The notes: generated by a model not told the origin, from the sequence alone. A stretch of 64,000 bases of DNA from Strongyloides papillosus (GCA_005656395.1 SRSI01000010.1:186001-250000), one strand, 5' to 3'; shown: positions 22,932 to 44,091, counted from the stretch's first letter. Numbers and translations: made by a program.

Positions 22932-25128
22932 TTAGTCAAATGGGTTAGTACTTTGTGTTTTCGAAGGTGCTGGTATAAGTCTTGATATAACGGCAGATAA
23001 AATTTCATCAAAGTAAGAATCTAAAGTTGTTGGATTGTTAACAAACTTAATTAAAAAATTCTTCAAACATTGGCAATCTACTTGCATTTGTGAATAACCA
23101 TTTTTTGAAAAAGTTTCTAGTCTAACCGCTTCCATTGTAGATTTAAGAAATATATTAACAACGCCCGTCAAAATTGAAGATTTCTTAAATTCCAGTGGTA
23201 TTAATAAATCGATTTTCTCAGCAAAAAGTTTATCAACAACACTGTTAGTGTATGAAGTGGCTGTATCATATTTCCCGTCAAAATGTTTTTTACTAATGGA
23301 TATATTTTTTAAATTTTCATTTAATATCTTATCATCATTATCTTCCACAAAATATTTCACATGGTTATTTAAATCTAAAAATTGTTCCATTACTCTTTTA
23401 ACAACACCCCTTGGTTCACTTTTTGATTCGGGACAATCTGTCCAATTGTTAGATTCAATACTTTTTACATACACTAATGACAAATTAAAACCATGATATG
23501 ATACAAATTTATGAAGTATACTTTCTGCTTTAAGTGCAATCATATTCTCAATATCGTTAACTTCTGACAAAGTACACTTTTGATGCTCTTCAAATCTGAA
23601 AGAATCATAGGATAAATTTAAAAGATAATTTAAATGTTTTTCTCTAAAATTTTGAAGAAATTTAGCTAATAATATATAAAATATCGGTGAAACATTTGAT
23701 GTTTTTGGATCTTTGCCACATATATAGTTGTCAACTATTGAACATAATTCATTAATGAAAGGAAGAAGTATTCCATCACGAATCTGAATCGGAAACGACT
23801 TAATGTAGTTAAATGAAGTTCCTTGGTCTTTGGTATTAGAAAATGTTACATCAGATGAAGTAAATAAGGTTAAGTTGGCCAGGGTATTCTTTATGATCAT
23901 CAAAAAGTTTTCTTCCCAATGTGTTAAGATGTTAGAGAAATCTGAAAAATTATTTAAATATGATAAATCATTCCTCATTTCGAGTAACGATTTAGACATT
24001 GATTCAACAAGATTTTGATAATTCAAGGTTATTTGATACTTTAAGACTTCCTCTATGACTCCATTAATTAAAGGAATATAATTAAAATTTATAGGTTCGT
24101 TATTTAATTGACAAATTTTTCTATAAACCCTATCGATTGCTCTAACAAGAATAACAGAATCACTGGTCTCCTTTTCAGATAGAAATTTCCTTAAACTTAT
24201 GTCACAAATTTTTTTCATAACTTCATCCGCAAACTCCAAAACATTCCTTTCATTAACTTTGAAATGTTTTGAGAATAGTATTTTCATTACAGATAGGTTA
24301 TTTAAGAAAGAACATATACCATTGTCAACAAATTCAAGAACATCAAAATAAATAGAATTTGAATTAACTTGTGCTTCAAGATTCATTAATTCACCATTAA
24401 GATTTTCTTTATAAACTTTCAAAACTTCATAACTAAACAAAGATGTATTAACACCTAATCGTTCAAGTAAATGAACGACTTCCGTAAATTCTTCTTCAGT
24501 CGTAATTTTACTTAATAATTTTGATTGGAGTAAATCTATCAATTCATTAACTTGTTCCATACTTTCATCATAAATTTTCTTAATACTTTGATGGTCCTTA
24601 AAACTTTCCAATTTTTCTTTGACTGCCAAATATTTCATAGCAGCACCATTGTAATCTTTATTATCAATTAATTTCCTCAAAACATCTGGTAATGTAAAAA
24701 TACACTGTAAAGATTTTATTGTTTTATTTTGATCAGTCAATTTTTTGACAGCTTCTCTGTGTCTACCAAAAACATTACACAAATGTTTAGTTGACGTTGA
24801 AATATTTTTTATTGAATTAGATAAATTACACATCTGATCATCAATCGTTGAAAATTCTTTTTTCATTTCTTTGACTGTTCCTACAGCTGTCAAGAATTTA
24901 TTATAATTTTCATATACAAGTTGTTGCATTTCTCCATCAAGTTTACGTACCTAAAAAGATTAAACAAATTAACATTATTTAAAATAAATAATTTATAATT
25001 ACAGAAAATATCATTTGCTTATCCAGGGCAATTAATTCATCCAATGTTTTTCTTTTACTCAATTCTGACATATAGGCATCAACATCAAAATTAGGCGAAC
25101 TAATATTTAAAGGATTGTTGTCGGCCAT
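22932..25128 (-). CDS. vps-51: VPS51, GARP/EARP tethering complex subunit
   Basis: complement(join(22932..24950, 25003..25128)), 714 residues. VPS51 links VPS52/53/54 (GARP, retrograde endosome-to-Golgi) and VPS50 (EARP, recycling) to SNAREs. The N-terminal diagnostic block is clear: a short leader ending SPNFDVDAYM, then SELSKRKTLDEL, and over the junction VRKLDGEMQQLVYENYNKFL (family: LDxDMQTLVYENYNKFI). A coiled coil follows (TVKEMKKEFSTIDDQM...). The remainder is helical with no other sharp motif, and length is close to the family norm. The C-terminus is TNPFD, with an NPF tripeptide. One 52-nt intron. The start ATG at 25128 is preceded by AAAA-like context. It shares a ~190-bp divergent upstream region with the FAM32A gene. 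Confidence 0.93.
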
Positions 25129-25314
25129 TTTTACTATAAAAAATCTGGTACACTTTTTTTAAATATTTTAATACGTAAATGACAAACGTCTATTTGAGAA
25201 AAGTTATGTGTTAATAAACGAACTTCCAAAAATGTTTTCAAAACGAACATATGATTGAAATAGATAAACAGTTATATATTTTGTTAGTCGTACTTCTATA
25301 TTAATTGTATTATT

Positions 25315-25659
25315 ATGAAACCAGAAGGTGTTGTGAAAGGTACTTTAAAATTAAAAGGAGGGAATTTATTAACGAAGAAGAAGCCTCAAACAGAAGAAGT
25401 GAAGAAAGTTGAGAAAGTTATTAAGAAAGATAGCAAAATAATCAAGAAAACGCCCGCACAAATAGCATTCGAAAAAAAACAAGAGCAAATAAAAGTAAGT
25501 TACCACAAAATTAAAAAAAAATGTAATAATACTTTTTAGGAGAAAAAACTACGCGAGAAGGCAGCACTGTCATACAAAGACAAAGTCAATAAATTGAACG
25601 AAAAATTAGAAAATCTCAGTGAATTTAACGATATTCCTAAAGTTTCATGGACAAAATAA
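25315..25659 (+). CDS. FAM32A homologue (small basic nuclear/spliceosomal protein)
   Basis: join(25315..25494, 25540..25659), 99 residues. FAM32A is a small Lys-rich protein found with the late spliceosome at exon ligation in human structures. Family marks are KGTLKLKGG near the start, a Lys-rich middle, KKTPAQIAFEKKQEQ, and the strongly conserved end DIPKVSWTK. The 45-nt intron has GTAAGT and TTTTTAG sites and keeps frame. Divergent from VPS51, and convergent with the MADF gene at 25825. Confidence 0.93.
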
Positions 25660-25824
25660 AATACAGTAGTAATAATAATAATTATTTTTATTATAAAAAA
25701 TAACATTTCATTTTTGTCATTACATACACAATAACAATAAAATAAAAATAAACTAAAATACAAAAAAGGAGAGGTGTGAAATATTTGTTTATTTTTGGTT
25801 GGTAATAAAATAACAAAAAGTTAT

Positions 25825-27036
25825 TTATTTATATCCCTGGTTATTTGGATTCGAAGACATCTTATTGTTACATTGTTGACCACCAGACATGATACATTGA
25901 ACCTGAGCCTCATGAATAGTATCTCTAATCGCTTTCTGAACTTTTAGGTATTGTAATCTATTGGTACTCCCTATTTCTCTTAGAGAAAATACCAAACTTC
26001 GACAAAAAGATGAATATTCATCATCTATTACAGCGTTACTAGCAAAAAATTGTGAATGATGAAGAGATTGATGGTGATTCGTATATCCTCCTCTAGGAGT
26101 TGTAGTCGTAGTTGTAGAATTGTCTGCGCTATGAGTTTTATAGAGATTTGTCGCTATAGGAATTGTACATCTAATTGTCTGGGGTGTTGTAGAACTAGAC
26201 GGAACACTGAGATCTTCATGAGACATTGGTTGCATATCAATCTCGGAACAAGGTAATTGTCCTAGCATATCGGTTTTTGACATCTTTTGTAATGATAATG
26301 ATGGTGATTCCATATTATGTCGTCGCTTTCGACTTTCTGTTGGAGTAGTTAGCATTATATTATTCATTTGTTGTTGCTGCGTGGTTTGGTAATTATCTGC
26401 TTGATCTAAAAATAACATTGCCGAAAAAAATCGCCATTTCGGAGGTACCATGTTTCCATGTTGATCTAGTATTAATTTCTTTTTTACTTTATTATATGTA
26501 TCCTAAAGTAAAGCAAAAAATAGAGTGTATAATTAAACATTAATGGAAATACTTACTTTTAAATTTTTCCACTGTTTTTCTACATCTAGTGTTGATAAAG
26601 GATGTCCTAAACTATTTAAATGTTGTGCAACTTCCATAAAATTATCTTTCCTCGATAAATGACTTCGTGCTTCTTTTGATGAGTTGTCCCAGATACAAGG
26701 CCTCAACTGTATTGCTTCAATAATACTAAATCTAATTTCATCGGTGATAGTAACGCCATTACTTGTCCTTTCATTATGCCTATCCTCACTATTGCCATTA
26801 GAAATATTATGAATGTTAGGCTTCACATCTTGACAATTCATCTCATTTCCTTCCAGCGTGTTTGTAAACTGATCTTCAGAGTGAAGCCTAGTCTGCGACA
26901 AACTATCGCCGGACTGATCTGAAGAAGCGCGATACTCCAACTTTGTAGGAAAAATCGTGAAAAAAGAGCCGTCGGCAAAGTTTTGAATTGTACTTGCTTT
27001 GAAGAGATAACCGTAAAAACCTGATTCAGGATTCAC
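25825..27036 (-). CDS. MADF-domain protein (Adf-1-like putative transcription factor)
   Basis: complement(join(25825..26502, 26558..27036)) with the donor at 26556-26557 boundary; 385 residues. The MADF part (residues about 100-185) reads TDEIRFSIIEAIQLRPCIWD, then RKDNFMEVAQHL, DVEKQWKNLK, and after the 55-nt intron DTYNKVKKKL and PPKWRFFSAMLFL. This is the Trp-spaced fold that binds DNA in Adf-1-like factors. A Gln/Ser/Thr-rich linker contains SRKRRHN (possible nuclear signal). The C-terminus (FCRSLVFSLREI...LQYLKVQKAIRDTI) resembles a BESS-type protein-interaction helix pair. Upstream ATG codons are lacking in frame. The G of the donor could be placed one base either way; frame is kept with GAT-ACA as the first codons of exon 2. 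Confidence 0.87.
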
Positions 27037-28468
27037 GGTTTGCTATTGATCGCAAAAATATTAATATATACGAACAGTTGTGTGTGTTATAATATAATAT
27101 CACAGACAATATAAGGAATGATAACAAATGACAAAAAATATTAATTATATAGAGGCAGAAATGCCAACATAAAAAATTATATTTTTAGGAAAGACTAATA
27201 AAAATAATAATAAGTGGATTATAATTATTAAAAGGTAACAATTTACTTTTATTTTCTGGTGGTATTATGAATGAACGGGACGAACTAAATGCGCGTCATT
27301 AACGTTGTGTGCGGTTTTCTCGTATACAATGGAAAAACGTTGTTCCAATACATTCCAATTAACGGCTGGCACGTGCCCGCCATTGATAAAAGATAATGAT
27401 AAACTGAAATAATTAAGATCTTTTCAAAAATTATTGTTGGATTTTATGTTGGTAAAGTTATTAAAAAAATATTATTGGAAAGTTTTTGCTTAATTTTTGT
27501 TTGATAATACACTATAAAGTTGTCATTTTAAAACAAGCTGTATATAATAATATTCTTATATTTATTGCATTATATTATTTTGTTAAACAAAGCATCGTTA
27601 AAATAACTTTAAATTAAATTTAACAAAAAATGTTTTGCCTGTATTATGAAAAAAAATAAATATTTTAAATGTCGCAGTCTCCATGACTATCGTATAGTAC
27701 GTTTTTGTAATTAATAATAGAAAAACCTTTCTACATTTGTTTATTGTGTTCAAAATAAGAAGACGATTCTTGAGTTATCTTGTATTGGAAATTTTACCCA
27801 CGAATATGGTAACACTTTTTTTTTTTTGATTTTATTTTACAATTGAGAAAAATACTTTGATTTTATCATCACATACATAATAACAACTAATTAGAATAAA
27901 TTTGATCTATTTATGGTTAAAGTCTGAATGGACTAAAAAGTACTTAACTGTGGTAACCTGTCGTACTGTCCATAGAGATAATGCGAATTTTCTGTTTGTA
28001 TTACCAAATTGACGCTACAGGATGAACGCATATAAAATAACTTACAATTTTTAATAACGGCGCGGCGTGGCGGTCATGTGAGGAGATGTCGTGCAGAGAA
28101 CTCTTCTTTTTCTAATTTTACTTGTTTACTATACGTTACATGTTTTGTTGTGTTAATCAGAAGTTTATTGTTGTTGAAGTACAAATAAAATAACGATTAT
28201 TAATTTGCTACTACTAAAAATCATGTGCCTACCTTGGTATCTATTATTATTTTTTTTGTATTTTATTAACATTAAAGTTATTTTATATTTGTAATTGTTA
28301 TATGAATTGAAGTTAAAGGTTTTAATATTTTCTCTTTTTTTTAAATCAATCGTTTAACATATTTTGTACAAAAATCTGTTTAGAATACACATTTGTTTTT
28401 AAAAAGCATTGATTTTTTTTCAATTAAAATGTTTTATAGATAGATACTTCCAATAGGTAGTTGAAAAA
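27037..28468. other. divergent intergenic region between the MADF and PHAF1 genes
   Basis: 1.4 kb without an ORF of note. It contains two less A+T-rich patches, near 27270-27380 (GTTGTGTGCGG, ACGTGCCCGCC) and 28060-28090 (GGCGCGGCGTGGCGGTCATG). Both stand out from the background and are candidates for promoter sequence of the flanking genes. Confidence 0.5.
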
Positions 28469-37306
<8,838 letters not shown>

Positions 37307-37750
37307 CTTTTTTCTACTTATAAATACAAAATGAATAAAAAACATATGTAAAACATAGTAATTCACATTACTAATAACATTATACTATACAATAAATGTT
37401 AGAAATAAAAACTTTTAAAATACATAAAAAAGGGGAGAAACTATTGTTCTAATGAAAAAGAAGGAATAATGATTTGGAGCTTTTAAACACCCAACAAATG
37501 AATTATTTATACGATGAGTGTAAGAATAAAATAGAATAATAATTTGTTTTACCATATAAATGATTGATAGCTACAATATAAAAAGTGTATTTCATATTTT
37601 GTGTTATCAAAATTTTTATTACATTTGCACCTTTTTTTCCTCTCATAATTTATTCAAAATGTATAGTGATTAAGGTTATAAATAAAAGAAAAAATATATG
37701 TATAAATTTTGAGGATGCACATGTATATGTGTTTTGTGGTTTATTAGTTT
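37307..37750. other. convergent 3' interval, no gene
   Basis: Sits between the 3' ends of PHAF1 (+) and PTPS (-). A+T-rich 3' flanks only; the short ORF here is a chance frame. Confidence 0.5.
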
Positions 37751-38164
37751 TTAATCTCCACGATAACAAAAAACATTTTTGTTGGTTTCTTTGATTTCAA
37801 TCTCATACAATAAATCACTATTTTTCATAATTTTTTTCATTTCTTTCCAAAAAAAGATAGTTAAATTTTCGGTAGTTGAAACGACATCCTTAAAATAATC
37901 AATGTCCTTGTCAATGTTTTTGTGATCTAATATATCTATAATAATTTTCATTTCATTTTTTAAATCAGCTAAATTATATACCATTCCAGTAGTTTCATTT
38001 AAAGGACCTCTAAGTGTGACAGTTACTTCATAATTATGACCATGACCATGAAAATTGTTACATTTAGAGTATATTTCTTTATTTTCCTCATCCGTCAATT
38101 TATTTGAATGAAGTCTATGGGATGCAGAGAATGTTTCACTTCTTTTTAAATAAACAATGGCCAT
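37751..38164 (-). CDS. ptps-1: 6-pyruvoyl tetrahydropterin synthase
   Basis: 137 residues, a single exon and the full family length. The enzyme converts 7,8-dihydroneopterin triphosphate into 6-pyruvoyl tetrahydropterin, the second step of tetrahydrobiopterin synthesis in the cytosol. Zinc ligands are in place: FSASHRLHS (first His) and NFHGHGHNYEVTV (second and third His). The catalytic Cys is in YSKCNNFHG, the conserved GMVYNLADLK follows, and the second catalytic His region is ILDHKNID. TTENLTIFFW and EIEIKETNKNVFCYRG close the fold with the pterin-anchoring Glu. Convergent to PHAF1. Confidence 0.96.
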   Translation of the reverse strand: MAIVYLKRSETFSASHRLHSNKLTDEENKEIYSKCNNFHGHGHNYEVTVTLRGPLNETTGMVYNLADLKNEMKIIIDILDHKNIDKDIDYFKDVVSTTENLTIFFWKEMKKIMKNSDLLYEIEIKETNKNVFCYRGD

Positions 38165-40042
38165 TTTATAGAGACTAAAAAATAGAAAAAATGTTATTTT
38201 TTAGAAATTTATCAAAAAATATATAATTGGTTAAGCAAATTAAAATTAATATATTTATTTTAATGCATTTCAAATAACAAACAAACAACAAACAAGCAAT
38301 AAATATAGTTTGGTCCAATTAAGGGAAATACGCCATTTGATGTTTTATAACGCTTTCCTTGTAAATGATAACTTGGTAGAATATCCAGGTTTAACTATCA
38401 TGTTACAAAATGTTCCTTTATATAATATTTAGACTGAATCTAATTTATGTTTTTTTTTAAACATATAATCTTCCATATATTAATAATAACATATCAGATA
38501 AAATATTTTTATATGTCACATGTATCGAAAATTTACTTTATAGAGACAAAAAAATATTTGTAACATATTTCATTTTATTGATAATATCTAAGATCTTTCG
38601 ATTAATCTTCCATCATACTTCAAACAATTTATAAAAGAATTCTATAATTAATCTTATATGTTTTTCAAAAGAAAAAAATGTTAATTTCAAAGGATGATAC
38701 AGTAAAGCAAAATAATTTCAAAAATTGTTAAAACAATGTTTTTTATACATATAATTTTTTTATTTATATTTTCAAGGATCAATTTTACTTATTGTTATAT
38801 GTCAAATATAATATATTGGTGCCATATCCTATGTGATTTTTTTTTTTAAATTTATGAAATTTATTATATTATAATTACTATATATTTACTGTGTATTTTT
38901 TTATTCCAGAGAAATCGTTCTAGTTAATTGCTTTCGAAAAAAATGTTTCTAAAATTTCTATATAATTGTTTATTAATAACTAAAAATTTATAAGTATATT
39001 TTGTTATAAAAAAAGAACTATAGAACAAGCACATTTTCTGAAAACAATAAAATGTTAAATTTACACAGACTTTTCGAAATATTTTGTTTTTGTATATTTG
39101 GTTAAAATGAAGAACAATTTTTATACTGTAAATTTTTATTAGTTGCTTAATATACAATTCAATCTACCAACAATTAAAAAAATATTTTTCAATAATATAA
39201 ATATAAATCTTACTGCAGTGTTTGTTTTATAGTTTTATAGAAACTTGATAAATTAAATTTCATACTTTTTATTTGTCATTTGAGAATTAATATTCTGTGT
39301 AAAGTTATTACCTTCAAATCTCTTTTTCAATTTGGTTAGTAAAAAGCTCTAAATAGCAGCATAATATATAAAATTTGGAATTTTTGTAATATACATAAAA
39401 TTAAAGGTATTGTGATAAAATATAAATTATCATTTTTTGTTGTCAATGTTTAAATTAAATCAGGAATGGATATGCTTAAAGTTCTATCTTTTTTCTAAAC
39501 GATTATCCCGATATTATGTTGTTATTAAAAAATATTCTAAGCATGTAATATTCCAAGTTCATAGCATATATAGATGCTATTTTTCTCAAGAAAAAATGTT
39601 GCCGAAATTTTTATTCAAAATCTGTTTATATAAGCTATTTTAGAAATAATTAATTTTTTATAAATACTTTAAAGTAAAAGAAAAAGTATCTTGTTCATCT
39701 TATGATAAAATAATAATTTATTTGTGAAAATAGGCATAATAGATTATTATTTATCTTCTAAGTATAAAAGAATGTTGTACACATCATATAATTTAAAACA
39801 AAAATATAATATTTACAAAGTAATAACAGTAGGGATAGTTTTCAATTGACATATAAAGTGTCAATGAACAAAAACTATAGTGAAACATAAATGGTCATTG
39901 TTATTTCTACTAAATAGATTCTGATTTGAAAGATCCTTTGAATTAACAACCATTATTGAAATTAAGGTAATTCATATAATTTCAGTCATATCAGAAAGTT
40001 AAAATAAATTTCCAACTGCTTTAAATTGATTGAACACATATA
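38165..40042. other. gene-free interval
   Basis: 1.9 kb of A+T-rich DNA upstream of PTPS up to the retrotransposon. ORFs up to 77 codons here have no recognisable content. Confidence 0.5.
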
Positions 40043-40047
40043 CATAT

Positions 40048-40190
40048 TGTTACAATTCTAAAGTTAGTGGATTAAATATCTTTATTTAGTAAAATAACTT
40101 ACCTAAAGTTAGTGGATTAAATATGCTAACTTTAGGTAGAACAACATTTATATAATAAAATTGTCATCCATATTTAAGATGACTCTATCA
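40048..40190 (-). repeat. 3' LTR (relative to the element's minus-strand transcription)
   Basis: 143 bp, identical to 44091-44233. It includes two copies of CTAAAGTTAGTGGATTAAAT and an internal inverted pair CCTAAAGTTAG / CTAACTTTAGG. The element's stop codon (40174-40176) lies inside it. Confidence 0.97.
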
Positions 40191-43100
40191 TGCCCTTTCT
40201 TTTTTTAGTACGGGTTATCATTGGATGCTCAAGTGGAGGAGAAGATCTTTTTCTTGCCTTTCTCTTCCCATAATCTCTTTCTTTTGTAGAAATTGGATCT
40301 GTTTCTTTCTTATTTTGTTCATTGATGGTATCTTCATAGTATAAATGATTTAAATTTGCAGATGATTCAATAATATTGTCTTGGTGCATGAACCTTATAT
40401 GGTTTTTGCTATCTTCAATATCGTATAGTTTTGATCCATGAATTTTAATAATTCTACCATTTTCCCATTTTTTATCTTTAGATAAACGAAATTTAACTAA
40501 ACTGCCAATTTTAAACTTTGGTATTCCCTCCAAATATTCATTTGTTCTAACTAAACTATGACAGTTGTACTTAAATAACAAATTATTTGGAGAATCTTGT
40601 CGCTTTCCAGATGGTACATTGTTGACATTTACCTTTATTTTAATAAATAGTTCATCTATGTCGCATCCTGGTTTATGCAGCTTTTTCATCAATCTTTTTA
40701 CAGTTTGAATACTTCTCTCGGCAGCTCCATTAGATGATTGGTGTCCAGCACCACTGAAATACCAAGTAATACCATGTTTAAGTGTAAATGCTTTTGTTTC
40801 TTGAGAGATAAATTGTCTCCCTTGGTCTGAAAATATTGAAGTTGGGTAACCCAAGTAAGAAAATGCGCGATTTAAACATGATAGGCATTCTGTAGTTGAC
40901 ATATTTTTTAAACTGAATATATCCAAATACCCTGAAAAACTGTCATGCAATACTAAAAAATATATAGAAAAACATTCTCCAATGTCTATGTGTACTCTTT
41001 CCATAGGATACAAAGAATTTTCCATAAATGGTAGTGATTTATTTGGCATTATTTTATTATCATTACAAATTTCACATTTGTCATAGACTTCTTGAATATC
41101 TTTTGTCATTGAACTCCAATACCAGAATTGACGAGCTAGTCTTTTCATTGTTGATGAAGATTGATGAGATGTATGTAGTATTTCAAGACAACGTTGATGG
41201 AGACTTTTAGGAATGAGATACTGATTCCCTAGTTTAACCAATCCATCTTCTACTGTAGCATCTAAAAACCTCTTCCCTAAATGTGTTATTGATTCATTAT
41301 TAATTAACTTATCTCTAATTAATAAATAATTTTGGTCAAATTCAGCTTCTTTTAATATCTGAGATTCTCTTAAATAAAGTTCATTTTTGGAATGAATTTT
41401 ACAAACTAAAAATTCTTCTAAATAATCCTTTCTCTTTTCACATATTAGACGTGAAAGTGTATCTGCACACAAAACTCTTTTATTTGAAACATAATAAACC
41501 TTAAAATGAAACGGCATCAAACGTAAAGCGAAACGTTGCAGTCTATTACTCATAGATTTCTTTATCCCCTTTTCTAAATTAAAACAAATAGCTAAACTTT
41601 CATGATCAGTATGAAGCTGAAATTCTTTTAACATCAAATAATACTTGAAATGTTCTATCGCTAATACACAACTTAAAGCTTCTTTATGCTGAATAGGATA
41701 ACGACATTCTGTAGCGGTAAAAGATTTGCTATAATATTCAATAATTTCACCAGATTCAGCCTTGAGGACTGCTCCCATAGCAGTATCTGAAGCATCGCTT
41801 TCAACTATCAGTTTCATTCCTTTCCGATATGGATATAAACCATTACAATTACTTATTGCTTCAATGCAATCATCAAACGATTTTTTCTCTATATCACTAA
41901 ATTCCTCAAACTTCCCATCTTTTCTCCTTTTAACATCCAGCGGTTGTCGTAATTGAGCTAAAGAATCAACATATTTACAATGATAATTTACCAAACCTAA
42001 AAATGAGATCAGTTGATCTTTATCTTTAGGTATTGTCATAGCTTTTAAACATGCAATTTTTCTTTCATCTGGTTTAAATTTTCCTTCACACAATTTCACT
42101 CCTAAGAACATTGTAGACTTTGTCAAAACTTTCCATTTACTGGTACTCAATTTAAAACCTTTCTCCTCCATAGTTTTACAATAACACATAACTGCCCTTT
42201 TATGATCTTCTAACAATTCAGTAATTATAATAGTATCGTCATAGTATGTTTCTATGAAATCATTTCCATTATTAAAATTATTATAATTTTTCCTACAAAA
42301 TTCTGTTACCTGTTTATCAATTTTATCCATAATTTCTTGACAAATTGGTGGTGACACAGAAACTCCTTGCGGTAAACGACATAATCTAAAAATTCCAACA
42401 TGAGTATTATTGCAAACTTTCGATTGATCACTCTGATCAATCCTGATACACCCATAACAATCTTGGACATCGAAAGTTGATATGTACACCTTTTTTGAAT
42501 TCATCATATTACCCACTTTCCTGAGAACATCATCTACTGATTTCATCTTATAACAATTGAGTTTGAAATTTCTATTTAATAAACTGTAATCAGCAACTAT
42601 GCGTATATTATTCTTATCTACTGGTTGATCTAACTTCTTAATCATTGGCATTATCGGTGAAGCGGCATCTGGGTATTTCTCTCTTTTAATAAGACCCTCT
42701 TTTTCATAATTAGCCAGTTTCTCTTCAATTACTGGTTCTATTTCTAAACAATTATATTGTCGATTAGGTACAATAACAAATTTAGAATCTTCTTTAAAAG
42801 GTAATTTTATTGGCTTGCCTACATAACACCCTAATTTCCCATCTATCAAATTCGGACATTTTCTTTTAATTTCCATCTCTAAATTTACCCTAATTTTCTC
42901 GAGATTTCCATCATTATTGATACCACTTTTAATTCTTTTTATACACACATCCTTAAGACCATCAAGAAGACCTAACTTAATCAATTCAGTTCTTCCAATC
43001 AAAGAGTAGTTAAGTGTTGTAACAATAGCATCAGTTTCAACTCTCTTACCGTTAACTTCTAATATCATTTTAATTTTCCCACATGTAGCCATTTCACCTC

Positions 43101-44091
43101 CTCCAACACCTACATAACGTTTAGAACATTTTCTCAGTTCTACTTTACCAGGAATTTGATTACGAGCTATAAAAGTTCTTGGAGATCCTGAATCTGCTTC
43201 TGCTTTAATTACGAAACAATTCTTTTTTCCTATATATGCTTTAACCGGTAAAATCAGTTGCTTTTCTCCTTCAATACGACCAACAACGCTAACAACTTCA
43301 TCATCATCTGATTCATTCTCAATATCAGATGTGTTATCTTCAATTTTCCTGATAACCTCATTACAATTTCTAGCAATATGACCATATTTGTTGCAACGAT
43401 GACATTGGATCTTTTTATTAAAAGTCTTCCTTTTAAATGTATTTTTCTTAAACTTATCATTTGATTTGGTATATACTCTATGAACACTGTCTTTACTAGA
43501 TGATAAGGCCAATGAAAAAGTATTAAGTTCTTTAATTATGTCCAATATCTCTTTAGCATATGCTAATCTCCTTTCTGATTTATTGTTCAATCTTTCTTCC
43601 GCGGCTTTCTTTAACAATAAAGGCTCCATCGCTTCTGGTGCTGCGAATTTCAGGATCATAAGGAGTCCACCTAACTCCTCCATTGTAATCGAAGACATTT
43701 TTGTCTTTCTCAAAACTGATGTGATTTCTTCATACAACTTATCAACATCTGCTACCTTCTCATTTATTGATTTTAACATTGTCACCAATTCAATGTAACT
43801 GTTTTTCTCCGTCATAAATATCTTTTTAAACACTCCAACATAGTCATCAAAAACAAGATTTTCTTCTCTCTTGTTCTTCTCTATTGAGTACACAGATATT
43901 TCTTCCTTCACTCTAGTCCATGCATCCAAATCTAGTCGTGTAAGAAATTTCTGAATTCTTAAATTATCGGATATTTCTTTTCCATCCTTATCTTTTTCAC
44001 ATTTCAGATACCATTCCATAAACTTAACAAATGCCTCTGCTCTAGACGTATCTTTCATTTCAAAATAAGGAAGGTCGACCCTTAACGCCAT
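40174..44091 (-). CDS. gag-pol polyprotein of the Ty3/gypsy element
   Basis: 1305 codons in one frame. In order: a gag-like helical region (residues 1-200); a CCHC zinc knuckle CHRCNKYGHIARNC (about 230-243); aspartic protease centre ADSGSPRTF (about 298); reverse transcriptase (about 440-680) with FDVQDCYG, LPQGVSVSPP and a YYDD catalytic box; RNase H with VESDASDTAMGAVL; integrase zinc domain H-x3-H...CEICN; integrase core Asp in HIDIGE, Asp in FSDQGRQF, Glu in NGAAERSIQTVK; and a basic C-terminus. No frameshift separates gag and pol. The ATG uses the last base of the 5' LTR, and the stop lies in the 3' LTR, so the coding frame runs through both the primer-binding and polypurine sites. All motif residues needed for activity appear present. 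Confidence 0.96.
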   Translation of the reverse strand: MALRVDLPYFEMKDTSRAEAFVKFMEWYLKCEKDKDGKEISDNLRIQKFLTRLDLDAWTRVKEEISVYSIEKNKREENLVFDDYVGVFKKIFMTEKNSYIELVTMLKSINEKVADVDKLYEEITSVLRKTKMSSITMEELGGLLMILKFAAPEAMEPLLLKKAAEERLNNKSERRLAYAKEILDIIKELNTFSLALSSSKDSVHRVYTKSNDKFKKNTFKRKTFNKKIQCHRCNKYGHIARNCNEVIRKIEDNTSDIENESDDDEVVSVVGRIEGEKQLILPVKAYIGKKNCFVIKAEADSGSPRTFIARNQIPGKVELRKCSKRYVGVGGGEMATCGKIKMILEVNGKRVETDAIVTTLNYSLIGRTELIKLGLLDGLKDVCIKRIKSGINNDGNLEKIRVNLEMEIKRKCPNLIDGKLGCYVGKPIKLPFKEDSKFVIVPNRQYNCLEIEPVIEEKLANYEKEGLIKREKYPDAASPIMPMIKKLDQPVDKNNIRIVADYSLLNRNFKLNCYKMKSVDDVLRKVGNMMNSKKVYISTFDVQDCYGCIRIDQSDQSKVCNNTHVGIFRLCRLPQGVSVSPPICQEIMDKIDKQVTEFCRKNYNNFNNGNDFIETYYDDTIIITELLEDHKRAVMCYCKTMEEKGFKLSTSKWKVLTKSTMFLGVKLCEGKFKPDERKIACLKAMTIPKDKDQLISFLGLVNYHCKYVDSLAQLRQPLDVKRRKDGKFEEFSDIEKKSFDDCIEAISNCNGLYPYRKGMKLIVESDASDTAMGAVLKAESGEIIEYYSKSFTATECRYPIQHKEALSCVLAIEHFKYYLMLKEFQLHTDHESLAICFNLEKGIKKSMSNRLQRFALRLMPFHFKVYYVSNKRVLCADTLSRLICEKRKDYLEEFLVCKIHSKNELYLRESQILKEAEFDQNYLLIRDKLINNESITHLGKRFLDATVEDGLVKLGNQYLIPKSLHQRCLEILHTSHQSSSTMKRLARQFWYWSSMTKDIQEVYDKCEICNDNKIMPNKSLPFMENSLYPMERVHIDIGECFSIYFLVLHDSFSGYLDIFSLKNMSTTECLSCLNRAFSYLGYPTSIFSDQGRQFISQETKAFTLKHGITWYFSGAGHQSSNGAAERSIQTVKRLMKKLHKPGCDIDELFIKIKVNVNNVPSGKRQDSPNNLLFKYNCHSLVRTNEYLEGIPKFKIGSLVKFRLSKDKKWENGRIIKIHGSKLYDIEDSKNHIRFMHQDNIIESSANLNHLYYEDTINEQNKKETDPISTKERDYGKRKARKRSSPPLEHPMITRTKKRKGMIESS
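40193..40206 (-). other. polypurine tract
   Basis: AAAAAAAGAAAGGG on the minus strand, two bases before the 3' LTR, is where plus-strand DNA synthesis would be primed. It lies inside the coding frame of the last pol codons. Confidence 0.85.
44073..44090 (-). other. candidate primer-binding site
   Basis: TGGCGTTAAGGGTCGACC directly follows the 5' LTR on the minus strand. TGG is the complement of a tRNA CCA end. The primer tRNA was not identified; tRNA-Ser at 50052 matches only the first five bases. It overlaps the start of the polyprotein frame. Confidence 0.6.
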
